Below, piece after piece: positions 33,567 through 42,975 of a stretch of DNA of 64,000 nt (the stretch's first letter is position 1; every line of letters begins with the position of its first letter). Origin of the DNA: Auriscalpium vulgare (taxonomy: Eukaryota; Basidiomycota; Agaricomycetes; Russulales; Auriscalpiaceae); NCBI GenBank assembly GCA_019915015.1, contig JAHBBC010000033.1, positions 338,147-402,146 of the forward strand, given 5' to 3'. Made by a program: the position numbers and the translations under genes. The notes under the pieces are model-generated. The model saw nothing but the letters and a program-made list of their open reading frames with translations, searched no databases and was not told the DNA's origin.

Positions 33567-35637
33567 CTACTCGTCGACGTCCATATCGGCGACCTCGACA
33601 GAGGCAGCACCCTCCGCCGGAGCCGCGTCGCTGTCCTCCTCTTCCTCGTCGTCCTCATCGTCCACGCCGGCCGCCTCGGTGCCGTCCTCGTCATCCTCGT
33701 CGTCCTCGCCGGCCGCGTGGCCGCCCTCTTCATCGGCCTCGTCCTCCTCAGCCTCGTCGGTCACACCGCCCGACGGTCCCGCGACGGGAGGGGGATCGCC
33801 AACCCCGGAGGCACCGTCGTCCCCGTTGTCCTCATCGTCTTCATGGGAAGCCGGCGGCTTGACGGGAGCAGCGAGCTCGTCTTCCTCTTCGTCGGAGTCG
33901 GCGGGGTCGCCCGGTGTCGAAGCCGCGACGGAACTAGGCGGGATGGTCGCGATCGCAGGGGAGTCGGGGACGTGGAGACCGCTCGGACCAGCGACCGGGG
34001 AGCCAGGCAAGGAGGGAGACGAGGCGGCATCGGAGCCAGGGACATCGGACGTCTCCCGCGCTCCGAACCGGTGCGTGAGCTGCGCCCAGCGGATAAGGAG
34101 ACGGTCGTGGCGGTGGGGCCACACGAGAAGGGTCGTCCGGCTCGCTGCCATTTCCGCCTGGACAAGGTCGATGGAGGCGGCCTCCTCCGGGAAGCGGTCG
34201 GCGGCCTCGAGCTCCTCGAAACGGTGGGGCTCGGCGTCGACAGACGACAGGACCTCCGCGAGAAGTTCGCGGGCGCGGCGCGGTGGATCTGCGAAATGAC
34301 GAGGGACGTCAGTAGCAGCTCGGACACGCGGGAGTGGAAATTACCCATGGAGTCGGCAGACGCCAACAAGTCGTCCAGCAGCTTGGTGAGGAACGACGAC
34401 GGGGCGCTGCGGGAGGCCGCTCGTGAACGCGGGGCGCGAGACGCTGCGCGAGGGCGTCCAGTGCGGCCCCGGTGGGTACGGGGGGAAGGCGCGGGCGGTC
34501 GCGTGCCGTCAGCGAGCACGGCGCCAGTGCAAGACTTCCGCTGCGCACGGCAACGAATGCACTTCGAGGGCAGATGCGGCTTGAATTCGCATCGCTTGGG
34601 CCCCTGCTTGAAGTTGTGCTCGCAGCGGGAGCAGCGGGTGGCGGTCTACAAGAAGGGCGCCGTGGGTAAGAGGGAACGCGGCGGCAGGGCGACGCGACTC
34701 ACCTTGAGGCGCTCGCCAGCGTAGCGTTCCGTGTTGGTGGGGCGACCGACCGACTTGTGGAAGAGGGCGTCGCCGTCTTCATCGACCGCCTCAGACAAGG
34801 AGTCGTCGAGGCCGATCTCAGGCGACGACGACGGTGAGTGGCGGCGGGGCGACGATGGGGCGACGGAGACGGAGGCCGGACGGCCCCTTTTGGCGGGGCG
34901 ACCGCGCGAAGAGCGGGCACGCGGGGAGGCGACAGGCGCAGGGGACCGCGAAGCGCGACGTTTTCCTGCCGATTTGGACAAGGCAGGAGCGGTCGTGGTC
35001 GCAGCTCGCGCCGCCCGGCGCTCGCCGCGTGCGGAAAGAGGGGCAGGAGGCGGGGCGACGCGCGGCACCACCACCTCGGCACGGTTGGCGGGCACGCGAC
35101 GAGCCTAGGGGCGATCGGGAGGTCGAGTGTCAGCGGCAGCGACAGCGGCGATGGGCTGCGTACGCACCTTGGGGCGGGGCCGAGCGGGTGGGGCGCGGTC
35201 GACCTCCGACTCGCTTTCGCCCTCGCCGGGGGCAGCCAGAACAGGCGTCGGGACAGGCGCGGCCGCGGCGACCCCAGTCGTCGGGCCGTGCTCCTGGTGC
35301 TCCTCGTCCTCCTCGTCCTCCTCGTCGCGAGCCATGGGCGGCGGGCGCATGGCGTCTTCGAGCGCATCGTAGCGCTGGCGTTCGTTGGCGGTGAACGCCA
35401 CTCCGCGCGCACGGGCGTCGTAGTAGGTACGCTGCGGGGGGGAACAAAACGGTAGCGGTGAGCGGCGGTTGCAGAAGACGAGAACGGGGGGCGCACCAGT
35501 AGCTGGTTCGCCTGTGGGCGGAGCAGAGCGCGTTGAGCCTCGTCGGTGGCGTTGAGGGCGAGCGCGGACAGCATCGCGAGCTGGGGTCCCAGCATCGCGT
35601 GAGTAGCGGCAGAGTCGGCGGCGGTGGCGGCGTCCAT
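33567..35637 (-). CDS. Antisense cargo gene C: Cys-cluster protein with acidic tail, 609 aa
   Basis: Five exons on the minus strand: 35637-35497, 35431-35168, 35104-34703, 34645-34345, 34288-33567. They total 1830 nt and the phases agree. ATG at 35637 (MDAATAADSAATHAML), stop TAG at 33567-33569. An Ala-rich N-terminus and a charged region with a Glu/Asp run (EEDEEDEEHQEH) lead to a basic Ser/Arg/Lys region. A Cys cluster CSRC..C..CIRC..C follows, spaced CX2CX10CX9CX2CX6C. A short helical stretch (ELLAEVLSS..) and a very acidic C-terminal tail end the protein. The Cys cluster plus basic region suggest nucleic-acid binding (inference). Family not recognised. It runs against gag-pol, so its introns would survive a retrotransposition cycle. 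Confidence 0.65.
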
Positions 35638-36120
35638 AGCGGGGGAAAGCGAGTGAGTAGCGGGGGGGGAGATGGGGGAGAAGGAAGACGAGCGACGGCG
35701 ACTTCGCCACTGGCGCACGAACAAAGGCGCGTGCGTGGGAGCGACCGGCCGCGTGGCCCGGCCAAAGCGCTGGTTTTGCCTCCGAGTGCCCACGATGCCG
35801 GGACGATCCGCGATCTGATCAGCGATCGTTGATTTGATCCCGCGACGTTCCCCGGACCGGTGCGGGACGCCACGCGCGGTTCCGACGCCGCGTGGCGGGC
35901 ACGTGTCGCTGGCACGAGCGAAATGGCACAAGTCGTTGGCGCCCGCCCCTCCCACGGGGCGCGACCACGGTACACTGGCGTCGCACAAGCGGGTAACGCG
36001 TCGCAAGTTCAATACTCGTATTGGGAGGCATTCAACGACGTACATGCGGGCACAAGGCACTACACTAACGCGGGCTCTTTCTTTCCCTTTATCTCCCGAC
36101 GCTCCGACAGCGCGACGACG

Positions 36121-37302
36121 CTACAGCGTGGTAGGATCGTCACGCGGGATACGCCCCTGCTGAGTAAGGCGCCCCCGAGTCGCACCCCCGCCTCGACGAC
36201 CACGGTGCGCGTTTTGCCAACCCATCGGGACTGCGCGGAACGTCACGACCTCGTCCAAGAACATCGTCGGGTCGCTGTGGACGTCGGCCAATAACTCGGT
36301 GGGGAGGTTCGACGCGAGGATAGCGCTCTCAATGGCGGTGCGCGCATGAAGACTGTCGATAGTGGTGGACCACTGCAAGGCGTCGCGCAGATACGCGGCA
36401 GCGGCGGCCTCCAAGAACCCATCCGCAGAGTCAAAGGCGTCGGCATACGGACCCCAGCGACCACGCGCGCGGCGGTCGTCGGGTCGCGCAAGTTGCGCGA
36501 TGGTGCCGTAGATCGACGCCAAGGTCGCCACGGTCTCGGTGGTGTGGGTAATGAGCGTATCGGACAGAGGGTGCGCGAGGGTACGCAGGAGGTCGGGGAG
36601 GGATATGCCGGTGGTCGAGTAGGAGAGGCGATGGACCTCGGACAGGAGGGCCTCTTCCCCGCCGTTCAGGCGCTGAAGAGCCGAAGCGCAAGCATTCATG
36701 CCGGCAATGAACTCCGCGTGGACTGTCGCGTCGATGCCCGCTCCGCGACCGGTGGGATGAGCGGCCAAGCAGAGCTCACCAAGGCTGCGACGGTACTGGG
36801 GAACGGACGTGCGGCCCGACTCAAATGCGGCCCACAGGGCGCCCTCGCAGAGGCGCGAGAGCTGGCGAGAGTGGTCGCGATTGTTCGGGAAGGTGAATCC
36901 AGCGATCGGGCGAACCGAAAATGTCGGGTCGAGAGGAGCGGACGTCGGAGGCGCGAGGTCGCTGATGAGGTTACCACCCCATTCAGCAAACGCGGCGCGC
37001 GACTCGGGGGACACAGTGAACAGCGTCTCGAAGACGGGGCTGACAATTGCCTGGACAAGACGAAGGACGGATGGCTTCGCAGTGTTATACACTTCATTCT
37101 GGATAAGCGCGACACGGACGTGAGCGGGGATCGCAACGACAGCGCGAGGACTTACGTAGAGCGTAGCAACCTTGCGACCCCACTCCTCCCGAGCCAGAAC
37201 CAGGGTCTCGACGGGAGCGGTCTCCAGGTCAATCGCGGGCGGAGTGAGGAGTAGCCCGACAAGGGCGAAAGCACGCGCCTCAAGGGTGAAACTGGACGAC
37301 AT
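36121..37302 (-). CDS. Antisense cargo gene B, 374 aa
   Basis: Two exons: 37302-37156 (147 nt, MSSSFTLEARAFALVGLL) and 37098-36121. The intron has GTAAGT and a CCAG end. Stop TAG at 36121-36123. The product is mostly helical-looking with no known motif. It ends in a Gly/Arg-rich tail (about residues 345-365). It is a paralogue of gene A: WGRKVATLY/ILMPILENAILLVPE-type segments align (here VQAIVSPVFETLFTVSPES), exon 1 has the same length and the intron sits at the same place and phase. Function unknown. Confidence 0.65.
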   Translation of the reverse strand: MSSSFTLEARAFALVGLLLTPPAIDLETAPVETLVLAREEWGRKVATLYVSPRAVVAIPAHVRVALIQNEVYNTAKPSVLRLVQAIVSPVFETLFTVSPESRAAFAEWGGNLISDLAPPTSAPLDPTFSVRPIAGFTFPNNRDHSRQLSRLCEGALWAAFESGRTSVPQYRRSLGELCLAAHPTGRGAGIDATVHAEFIAGMNACASALQRLNGGEEALLSEVHRLSYSTTGISLPDLLRTLAHPLSDTLITHTTETVATLASIYGTIAQLARPDDRRARGRWGPYADAFDSADGFLEAAAAAYLRDALQWSTTIDSLHARTAIESAILASNLPTELLADVHSDPTMFLDEVVTFRAVPMGWQNAHRGRRGGGATRGRLTQQGRIPRDDPTTL

Positions 37303-37422
37303 GGTCGGAGGCTGGGTCGCACGCACCGACCGCACTCGTTATGTAGGCCGTCGGAAACCCGCCGCGACCCGATATGCCGGGGTTTGGCCGGAGAATTTGC
37401 GTCTGAGGACAGGCGCAGATTT

Positions 37423-37439
37423 CAGTTGGGGGGAGGATG
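37423..37439 (+). promoter_or_regulatory. Polypurine-tract-like motif 2
   Basis: CAGTTGGGGGGAGGATG, identical to the motif at the true 3' LTR junction. It lies about 120 bp upstream of the start of antisense gene B. Confidence 0.75.
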
Positions 37440-37724
37440 GCCAGTCACGAGCGACGAGGAGAAAGATAGGGATTTTCTCGGCGACGGGTGACCAGCCTGC
37501 GCAGGGTGCACGAGGAGCAAGGAGCCAGAAGGGAGCGGGACAAGACAAAGTCAGAGCCGACCACGCGCAACCAAATCCGCGATCCATCAGAACACGGTCG
37601 GAGACCGCGCGACGCTATGAGTCGCCCACGCAGCGAAACGCGACGATCATTGCTATGAGACATCAGGGGCCACAGTTCTGTGCGATTCATGGCGGCCGGA
37701 GAGACCATTTACAGAAGGGGTACA

Positions 37725-38952
37725 CTACTCGCGACTGCTCGCGATGTCGCTATCACTATCGCTGCGGTAATCCACTATCGCGCCGACATCGCCGACCACC
37801 ACACGCTCCATCACAGCGACATTATCCCCGACACCCCCGGCGTCCACGGGATCGCCCTGCATCTGCTCGTCGGAGTCGACGCCGCCGGCATCGTCGTCAA
37901 CCAAGCCGACACCATCACCGGCGGGCAAGGCGGGGAGCCCCGACAATACACGATGGCGCACAAAGGTCACCAAGAGGTTGTTCGTGTAAAGGTCGGGCTC
38001 GGTCGGGGCGGCTGGGAAATGGCGCAGAACGTATGCCGCAGTCACTGCGTACTCCAGGAAGAGTCGGGTTGCGTGCTCGAGGGAGAGGCAGGGGTCGCGA
38101 ACGATGGCTAACAGGTAGGGAGCGTCGGCCCAAAGGGCTTGCAGATTGGCGACGTTCTCCGTAGCCCCAGCGAGCTCCTCGACGGTCTCGCGGTACACGG
38201 CCTCGAAACGAGCTAAAAGACGCGCACCCAGTCCGCCGAGGTTGCGACCGTACTGCGTGGGGGGCGAAATGGGCCAAGCGGTCGACTCGCGGGCGACGTA
38301 GTCGGGAAGGAAAGCGGTCCCACCACGCGAGTGGCGAATGGAGAGCGCGGAACATTCCAAGGCCTCTCGGAGGACGTACGCGACCCACGTCTGGTTGCCC
38401 AGGGGACGGTCATCGGGGATGGCGGCATGGAAAATGGCGAGCTCGCGCAAGTACGACGCCACCGAGCACCCGCGTTTGCGAAACACGACCCAAAAGTTCT
38501 CCTCAACCAGCGTCGCGGTCAGCCGAACCTTGGGGGCGTCAAGTAGGTCGACCCGATCAACAACGGAGGTCCACGGGTGCAGCTCGGTCGTAGGGAGCGG
38601 GGCGGGACGAAGAAAGCGCCCCGCCCACGAGCGGAAGCGATCCTCGACCTCGGGTACGAGGAGGATGGCGTTCTCGAGGATCGGCATGAGGATGCGCTCG
38701 GCGAGGGGGATGATCAGCCTGGGGTCGGAATCGGTGATGGATTCCTACAGCCGATGGGAGCGGACGGTTAGCGCGACAACGGGGCGGAAAAGAGGGGAAC
38801 CGTACGATGACAGCCAACACCTCCTGTGCCCAACGCTCGCGCGATTCGATCGCTTCGGCGGCTGCTGCGAGCGGGAAGTCCGCGCTGGGGGCCCGACCCA
38901 GGTGGTACAGCAAGAGAGTACCGAGACGGTACGTGTGGGGGGACCAGGTCAT
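37725..38952 (-). CDS. Antisense cargo gene A, 388 aa
   Basis: Two exons: 38952-38806 (147 nt, MTWSPHTYRLGTLLLYHLG) and 38744-37725. The intron has GTACGG and a TGTAG end, phase 0. The second exon starts ESITDSDPRLIIPLAERIL. The product ends in an acidic Asp/Gly-rich tail (DDDAGGVDSDEQ, SDSDSD). It resembles gene B over its first two thirds. No known domain is seen. The start lies about 135 bp inside the polypurine tract of the 3' LTR, so any promoter would lie in or next to the LTR. Confidence 0.65.
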
Positions 38953-39087
38953 GATGGTGTGTGGGGGGGGGGTTGGTTGGTCGGGCGGGCGGTGCGACGC
39001 TACCTGACGACTCATCGAGACGGCGCGAGGGAGCCTTTATCAGGAGGAGCCATCCGGGGATTCGCCGACTGAGGGCAGTCGGTAGCT

Positions 39088-39104
39088 CAGTTGGGGGGAG
39101 GATG
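39088..39104 (+). promoter_or_regulatory. Polypurine tract at the 3' LTR
   Basis: CAGTTGGGGGGAGGATG abuts the LTR, which starts at 39103 (TG). This is the expected site of plus-strand priming. Confidence 0.85.
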
Positions 39105-39952
39105 ATGGGACCCGCAGCGCTACAGGCACCGAAACGGACCAATCACACCGCTACACCAAGACACACACCCCCGAGACGCCCCACAGGCGTCGCGGCACCG
39201 GCACGACCACGGGACAGCACAAAGCGGGCGAGCGTCTGGGGAGGAGACGGAGAGCCGAGGTAGGGAGTCGGAACGGTCGGGCGCGGAACTTGGTAGGACG
39301 CGTAGGAGCGCAGACGCGTGGGAAGAGCTGACGAAGCAGCGGTATATAGACGCGATTCGACTTGTTGTAGGCACACTTTTGGACCTTGGGCCTACACCCG
39401 AGACTACACCTTTCGTTCCTGCTTCACAGAGAGCACCGCACGACGCGACACCGCCAGACCAGCCCGACACGATGCCTTAAACCAGGAAGCCGTAGCGACA
39501 TCCGGGTCGCGCCACCTTTGCGATACCACGGGCTACGCTGCCCCGACTCAACCACAGACTGGAGTGATACAGTGTGGTAGGTTTTATGACTGACGTTTAT
39601 ATTCCAGGATAGCGACTCGGACGGTACAAGCGCGGGAGACACAGGTCGGACGGTCGGACGGCAAGGGCGACTCCGCAACTAGGACGGACCGGCGGCGACA
39701 GACGGGAGGGTCGCACCGAATAGTGTGGGAAGAGACGCAACGTGCGACGGTCGGACGGGAGCGGAGAGAGAGAGAGAGAGAGGGCCGCAGGACGAGGGCA
39801 GGACCCGCGGGGTCCTGGGTGGTTTGTTCGGGGCACGGTCGCGATCTTGGGTTTCTTCCTCCGACCCACTACCTCTTGGGCCAGCGGTTGGCTGCTCGCT
39901 CCCTCCATTTCTACCGACGTTCCCGGGGCCTCCCCCAGGGTTCATCTCATCA
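39103..39952 (+). repeat. 3' LTR
   Basis: 850 bp, offset exactly 13,568 bp from the 5' LTR with no difference seen on reading. CCGT follows it (39953-39956), matching CCGT before the 5' LTR (25531-25534). Confidence 0.9.
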
Positions 39953-40062
39953 CCGTGTTGCGTTTCTGGGGTTGCTGTGCAGAACGATCTCATGGTTACA
40001 GAGGCCTCGAACACGGAGGCGGACGTCGCGATGCGCGAGGCATCGGATGCGCTAGGCTCAGG

Positions 40063-40247
40063 CAAATGCATCTGGCGCAGGCAAATGCATCTGGCGTGGG
40101 CAAATGCATCTGGCGCGGGCAAATGCATCTGGCGCGGGCAAATGCATCTGGCGCGGGCAAATGCATCTGGCGCGGGCAAATGCATCTGGCGTGGGCAAAT
40201 GCATCTGGCGCAGGCAAATGCATCTGGCGCGGGCAAATGCATCTGGA
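40063..40247. repeat. Right subterminal repeat array, 19-bp units
   Basis: About ten units of CAAATGCATCTGGCGCGGG with small variants. It has no spacers, so it is not a CRISPR array. The core matches the left subterminal repeats. Confidence 0.9.
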
Positions 40248-40336
40248 TGAAGGTGAGGGCTCTTGTGGGATAACAGCGTATGTGGGAAGGTCTGCTTGAG
40301 GTGGATATGGCTAATTAAAAGCCTCACATAATATCT

Positions 40337-40413
40337 GCCCAGTGGCTAACCGGTTACTGCGTCTCGAAGTCATTTGCATGATGTGTGTCGTGGGTTCGAA
40401 TCCCGCTCTTTGC
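40337..40413 (+). tRNA. tRNA-like sequence 3
   Basis: TGGCTAACCGG (40343-40353) resembles the A box and GGTTCGAATCC (40393-40403) is a perfect B box. The T arm GTGGG-TTCGAAT-CCCGC folds properly. The acceptor stem TGCCCAG/CTTTGCA pairs at only five of seven positions and the anticodon arm is unclear. It is the best of the three tRNA-like sequences. Confidence 0.5.
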
Positions 40414-40439
40414 ACATATTTTGCGATCACGTGGGTGAG

Positions 40440-40497
40440 AGCCAAATGCATTGATCACGGCCAAATGCATTGATCGCGGACAAATGCATTAGCCCAC
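40440..40497. repeat. Right outer subterminal repeats
   Basis: Three 19-bp units of GCCAAATGCATTGATCGCG type, between the tRNA-like sequence and the right inverted repeat. Confidence 0.8.
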
Positions 40498-40552
40498 TGC
40501 TTCGCACAGTGTCTGTTGCTGGTAAATGGGCTTGTGTGTGTTGACACGACAT

Positions 40553-40610
40553 AATGTATTTGGTTTGTGTCAAAACACAGGTGCAATGCATTGCGCCAAC
40601 TGAATATCTA
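40553..40610 (-). repeat. Right terminal inverted repeat
   Basis: Mirror of 24315-24372. Strongest identity is in AATGTATTTGGTTTGTGTCA and CGCCAACTGAA. Confidence 0.75.
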
Positions 40611-42304
40611 CGCTAAGGGCGAGGAGCTGACCCATACTGAAGGCGGGCAGCACATCCAGAGCTACCGACCCCTTGCTCGCTTGCCTACCCCCCTCACCTG
40701 GGAAACCGCTCAGGACCTCGTCGAGCACGACCCGTATCTTTCGGCTGTCACTACCATCGCTGCCCTCAAGGATGCCACTGAGAGGGCTGCCGCTGGGGAG
40801 GATAGAATAGCCGCTGGGAAACTCTCTTCAGCCCATCGCGATGTCCTGGAGACCTTGCTTTCATCAGGTGATGATCGTCCATAATCTGAAACCATGTCCA
40901 ATGACTGATTTTGCTTCAGAGGCTGGCCGTGTCTCGCTCGCCACCGCACCCGACGCTGGAGATGTCCTGTTCCAAGCGCTTTTGCTTGAGCATTCCCAAT
41001 CGGACACCGCGCTGCGCAACCGAAGTATCGTGATCTTGGCTACAGCAATCACCGCCGTCGGCTCGCGACCACCTGCATCCATTGAATACTCAGGACCACG
41101 ACCTCGGGAGCTCGTATCTGTGTTAGCTCGCACCCCAGCTACCGCCACGGTCTACAAAAACTTCATTGAAATGTTCCGCGGTGAGTTTTAGTAGCCCAGT
41201 GCTCGCGGATTTGCTGACCCCAAGCGGCATTCAGGAATCTATTTGTGTCGCGGACACGAGAGGCCCGTTACTTCAGTGGCATTTTCCCGCGATGGCAAGC
41301 GGCTCGCTTCGGGTTCGCATGACATGACGATCCGAATCTGGAATGCCCAGACGGGGGAGACGATAGTAGGACCGCTCACAGGGCACTCGGAGGCGATTCG
41401 GTCCGTCGCCTTCTCCCCTGATGGCAAGCTTGTCGTCTCCGGCTCGGATGACAACACCCTTCGAATCTGGGATGCTCAGACGGGGGGAATGGTGACAGGG
41501 CAGGTCACCGGACACACAAAATCGGTCATGTCCGTTGCGTTCTCCCCTGATGGCACGCGCGTCGTCTCCGGCTCGTCCGATTTGACAGTCCGGATCTGGG
41601 CCTCCGAGACGAGCCTGGAGACGGTGGTAGGGCCGCTCACGGGTCACACTAGTTCCGTCAAGTTTGTGGTGTTCTCCCCTGATGGCACGCGCGTCTTCTC
41701 GGGCTCGGTCGACGAGACAATCCTTGTGTGGGATGCTCAGACGGGGGAGTCCGTGATGGTGGTAGGGTCATTTGCGCGGCCCACAGTGTCGCATTCTTTT
41801 GCCGCGTTGAGCCCCGGGCCCGTCCTCATGCATGTCATTCCGGCACTCAACAACAATTTGAACGCAATCGTACAGATGGAGAACCGGAACAATTTGAACG
41901 CAATCGTACAAATGGTGGCAACGCTGGAGCAGACCCTTATGCCTTTCCCGTTCTCGCTCTCCCCTGACTCCACGCGCGTTGTCTCGGGCTCGGGCTCGTT
42001 CGGAAGGACAGTTCGAATCTGGGATGCGCAGACGGGAGAGATGCTGGCGGGACCGTATACTGCAGGCCACACAAAACCTGTTCTGTCTGCCGCGTTCTCC
42101 CCCAACGGCAAGCACGTCGTCTCGGGCTCGATGGACAAGACGATACGGATCTGGGCGGCCGAGACGGGGGAGACGGTAGTAGGGCCCTTGGAAGGGCATG
42201 GATATGCGGTGCAGTCTGTTGCATTCTCGCCGGATAGCAAGCTGGTTGCTTCAGGCTCGAGTGATGGAACAGTTTGTATCTGGGATGCGGAGATCCAAGA
42301 ATGA
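40611..42304 (+). CDS. DUF2235 hydrolase-WD40 fusion, copy C, 3' part (disrupted)
   Basis: The frame resumes as [16 protein letters not shown], straight after the second CGCTAAGGG. If the insertion and one CGCTAAGGG are left out, the frame is continuous. The linker ([14 protein letters not shown].., [18 protein letters not shown]) runs through introns at about 40868-40918 and 41181-41235. The propeller exon starts [18 protein letters not shown]. Seven blades can be counted. Blade 5 is degenerate (about 41770-41990) and contains a duplicated NNLNAIVQM. Stop TGA at 42302-42304 after [10 protein letters not shown]. Without the 5' part it has no obvious promoter of its own. Confidence 0.85.
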
Positions 42305-42595
42305 CCTGAACGTCGAGGTAACTGTCTGCAGTCTTCCTGCTGTACCAGTGCTTACTGAAATATACATGCAGCGCATACAACCAACCGAGTCGACTCTTAC
42401 GTCGGAGGCGTTGCATAGCACTGTGCTCACGTCCATTGAGAGCGTGACCATGTCTACTTTATCGTCTTATTGCATTCCCGAAGGCTGAACACTTTGTTCG
42501 AAATAATTAGTATACAAACATATACGTCGAAGTCTACCATTCATGCTACTCCTTCGCTCGGGCTTAGCTTAGCAAACGAAGGACTGTATTAAGAG

Positions 42596-42975
42596 AAGTG
42601 TGTCGGAAGCGGTCCTCGTGCATCGACGTGTCCATTTTGCCGACATTCCACTCCCATGTTCCTTCGATCCACCTCAATGTCTGTTCTGGCAGTCGAGCCT
42701 GGGGACGCCATTTCCCAACCGCCGTCCATGCGTTTGCAGCGCTCCTGGTAGTAGCATGCGGTCGCGACTTGCGCTGCGCCTTGGTCCCTCCCTTCTCCGG
42801 ACAGCGTGCAGGACGTCGAGGTTCGTGAAGGCAGGTGTTCGTGCGCGGCCTGTTCCCGGAGCCGCGGTACGCCTTGCTGAGGACGCTCTCCAAGCTGTAG
42901 GCGACTTGTACACCGATGTTGAGGATGGGGGATCCTGGATGGCCAAGGCGCTGGAGCGGTGAATTCAAGCTGCGG
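42596..42975 (-). pseudogene. DUF6699-like C-terminal relic 2
   Basis: Frames on the minus strand read GNRPRTNTCL, FTNLDVLHAV, GTKAQRKS, QRRCKRMDGGWEMASPG and EVDRRN in the order found in the intact 58816-60078 protein (GNKPRTNACLTNLDVLHAV..KAQRKVAAAYQERCRRMGGG). Frame changes separate them and the 5' two thirds are missing. Confidence 0.75.

Larger units (their letters stand above)
25535..39952 (+). mobile_element. Ty3/Gypsy LTR retrotransposon with antisense cargo, 14,418 bp
   Basis: Two 850-bp LTRs, TGATG..CATCA, flank a primer-binding-site candidate, gag, pol and a 5.8 kb 3' region with three genes on the opposite strand. The LTRs look identical, gag and pol are open, and CCGT is duplicated at both edges, so the insertion is very recent and the element may still be active. 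Domain order (protease, RT, RNase H, integrase) is that of Ty3/Gypsy. There is a GPY-type module but no chromodomain. The extra 3' genes make it more than twice the usual length of about 5-7 kb. Confidence 0.9.
24315..40610. mobile_element. TIR DNA transposon (non-autonomous), carrying a nested Ty3 element
   Basis: The element is 16,296 bp, or about 1.9 kb without the nested retrotransposon and its 4-bp duplication. Inverted ends share TTCAGTTGGC and, further in, TTGACACAAACCAAATACAT in mirrored positions. A 9-bp duplication flanks it. Subterminal repeats with an AAATGCATT-type core lie on both sides, as in elements whose transposase binds subterminal sites. No transposase frame is visible, so it should depend on a partner. 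A 9-bp duplication points to Mutator-like elements, but KDZ or another superfamily is possible. The outermost six bases of the two ends do not mirror each other, so the exact termini carry some doubt. Confidence 0.7.

Noticed and set aside
34699..36060. 453-codon minus-strand frame
   Set aside because: It crosses real introns of cargo gene C in other frames, and its composition (Arg/Pro/Ser runs) is that of a shadow. The five-exon model explains the coding signal better.
36346..37254. 302-codon plus-strand frame in the retrotransposon 3' region
   Set aside because: Opposite cargo gene B, with no domain. Gene B has a paralogue with the same structure, so the minus strand is the coding one.
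40063..40247. CRISPR array
   Set aside because: Units are directly adjacent without spacers, and the genome is fungal.
39679..40327. Frames with Met-His-Leu-Pro-Ala-Pro-Asp repeats
   Set aside because: They are translations of the 19-bp DNA repeat array and the LTR.
24315..40610. Helitron
   Set aside because: Inverted ends and a target duplication are present. Helitrons have neither.
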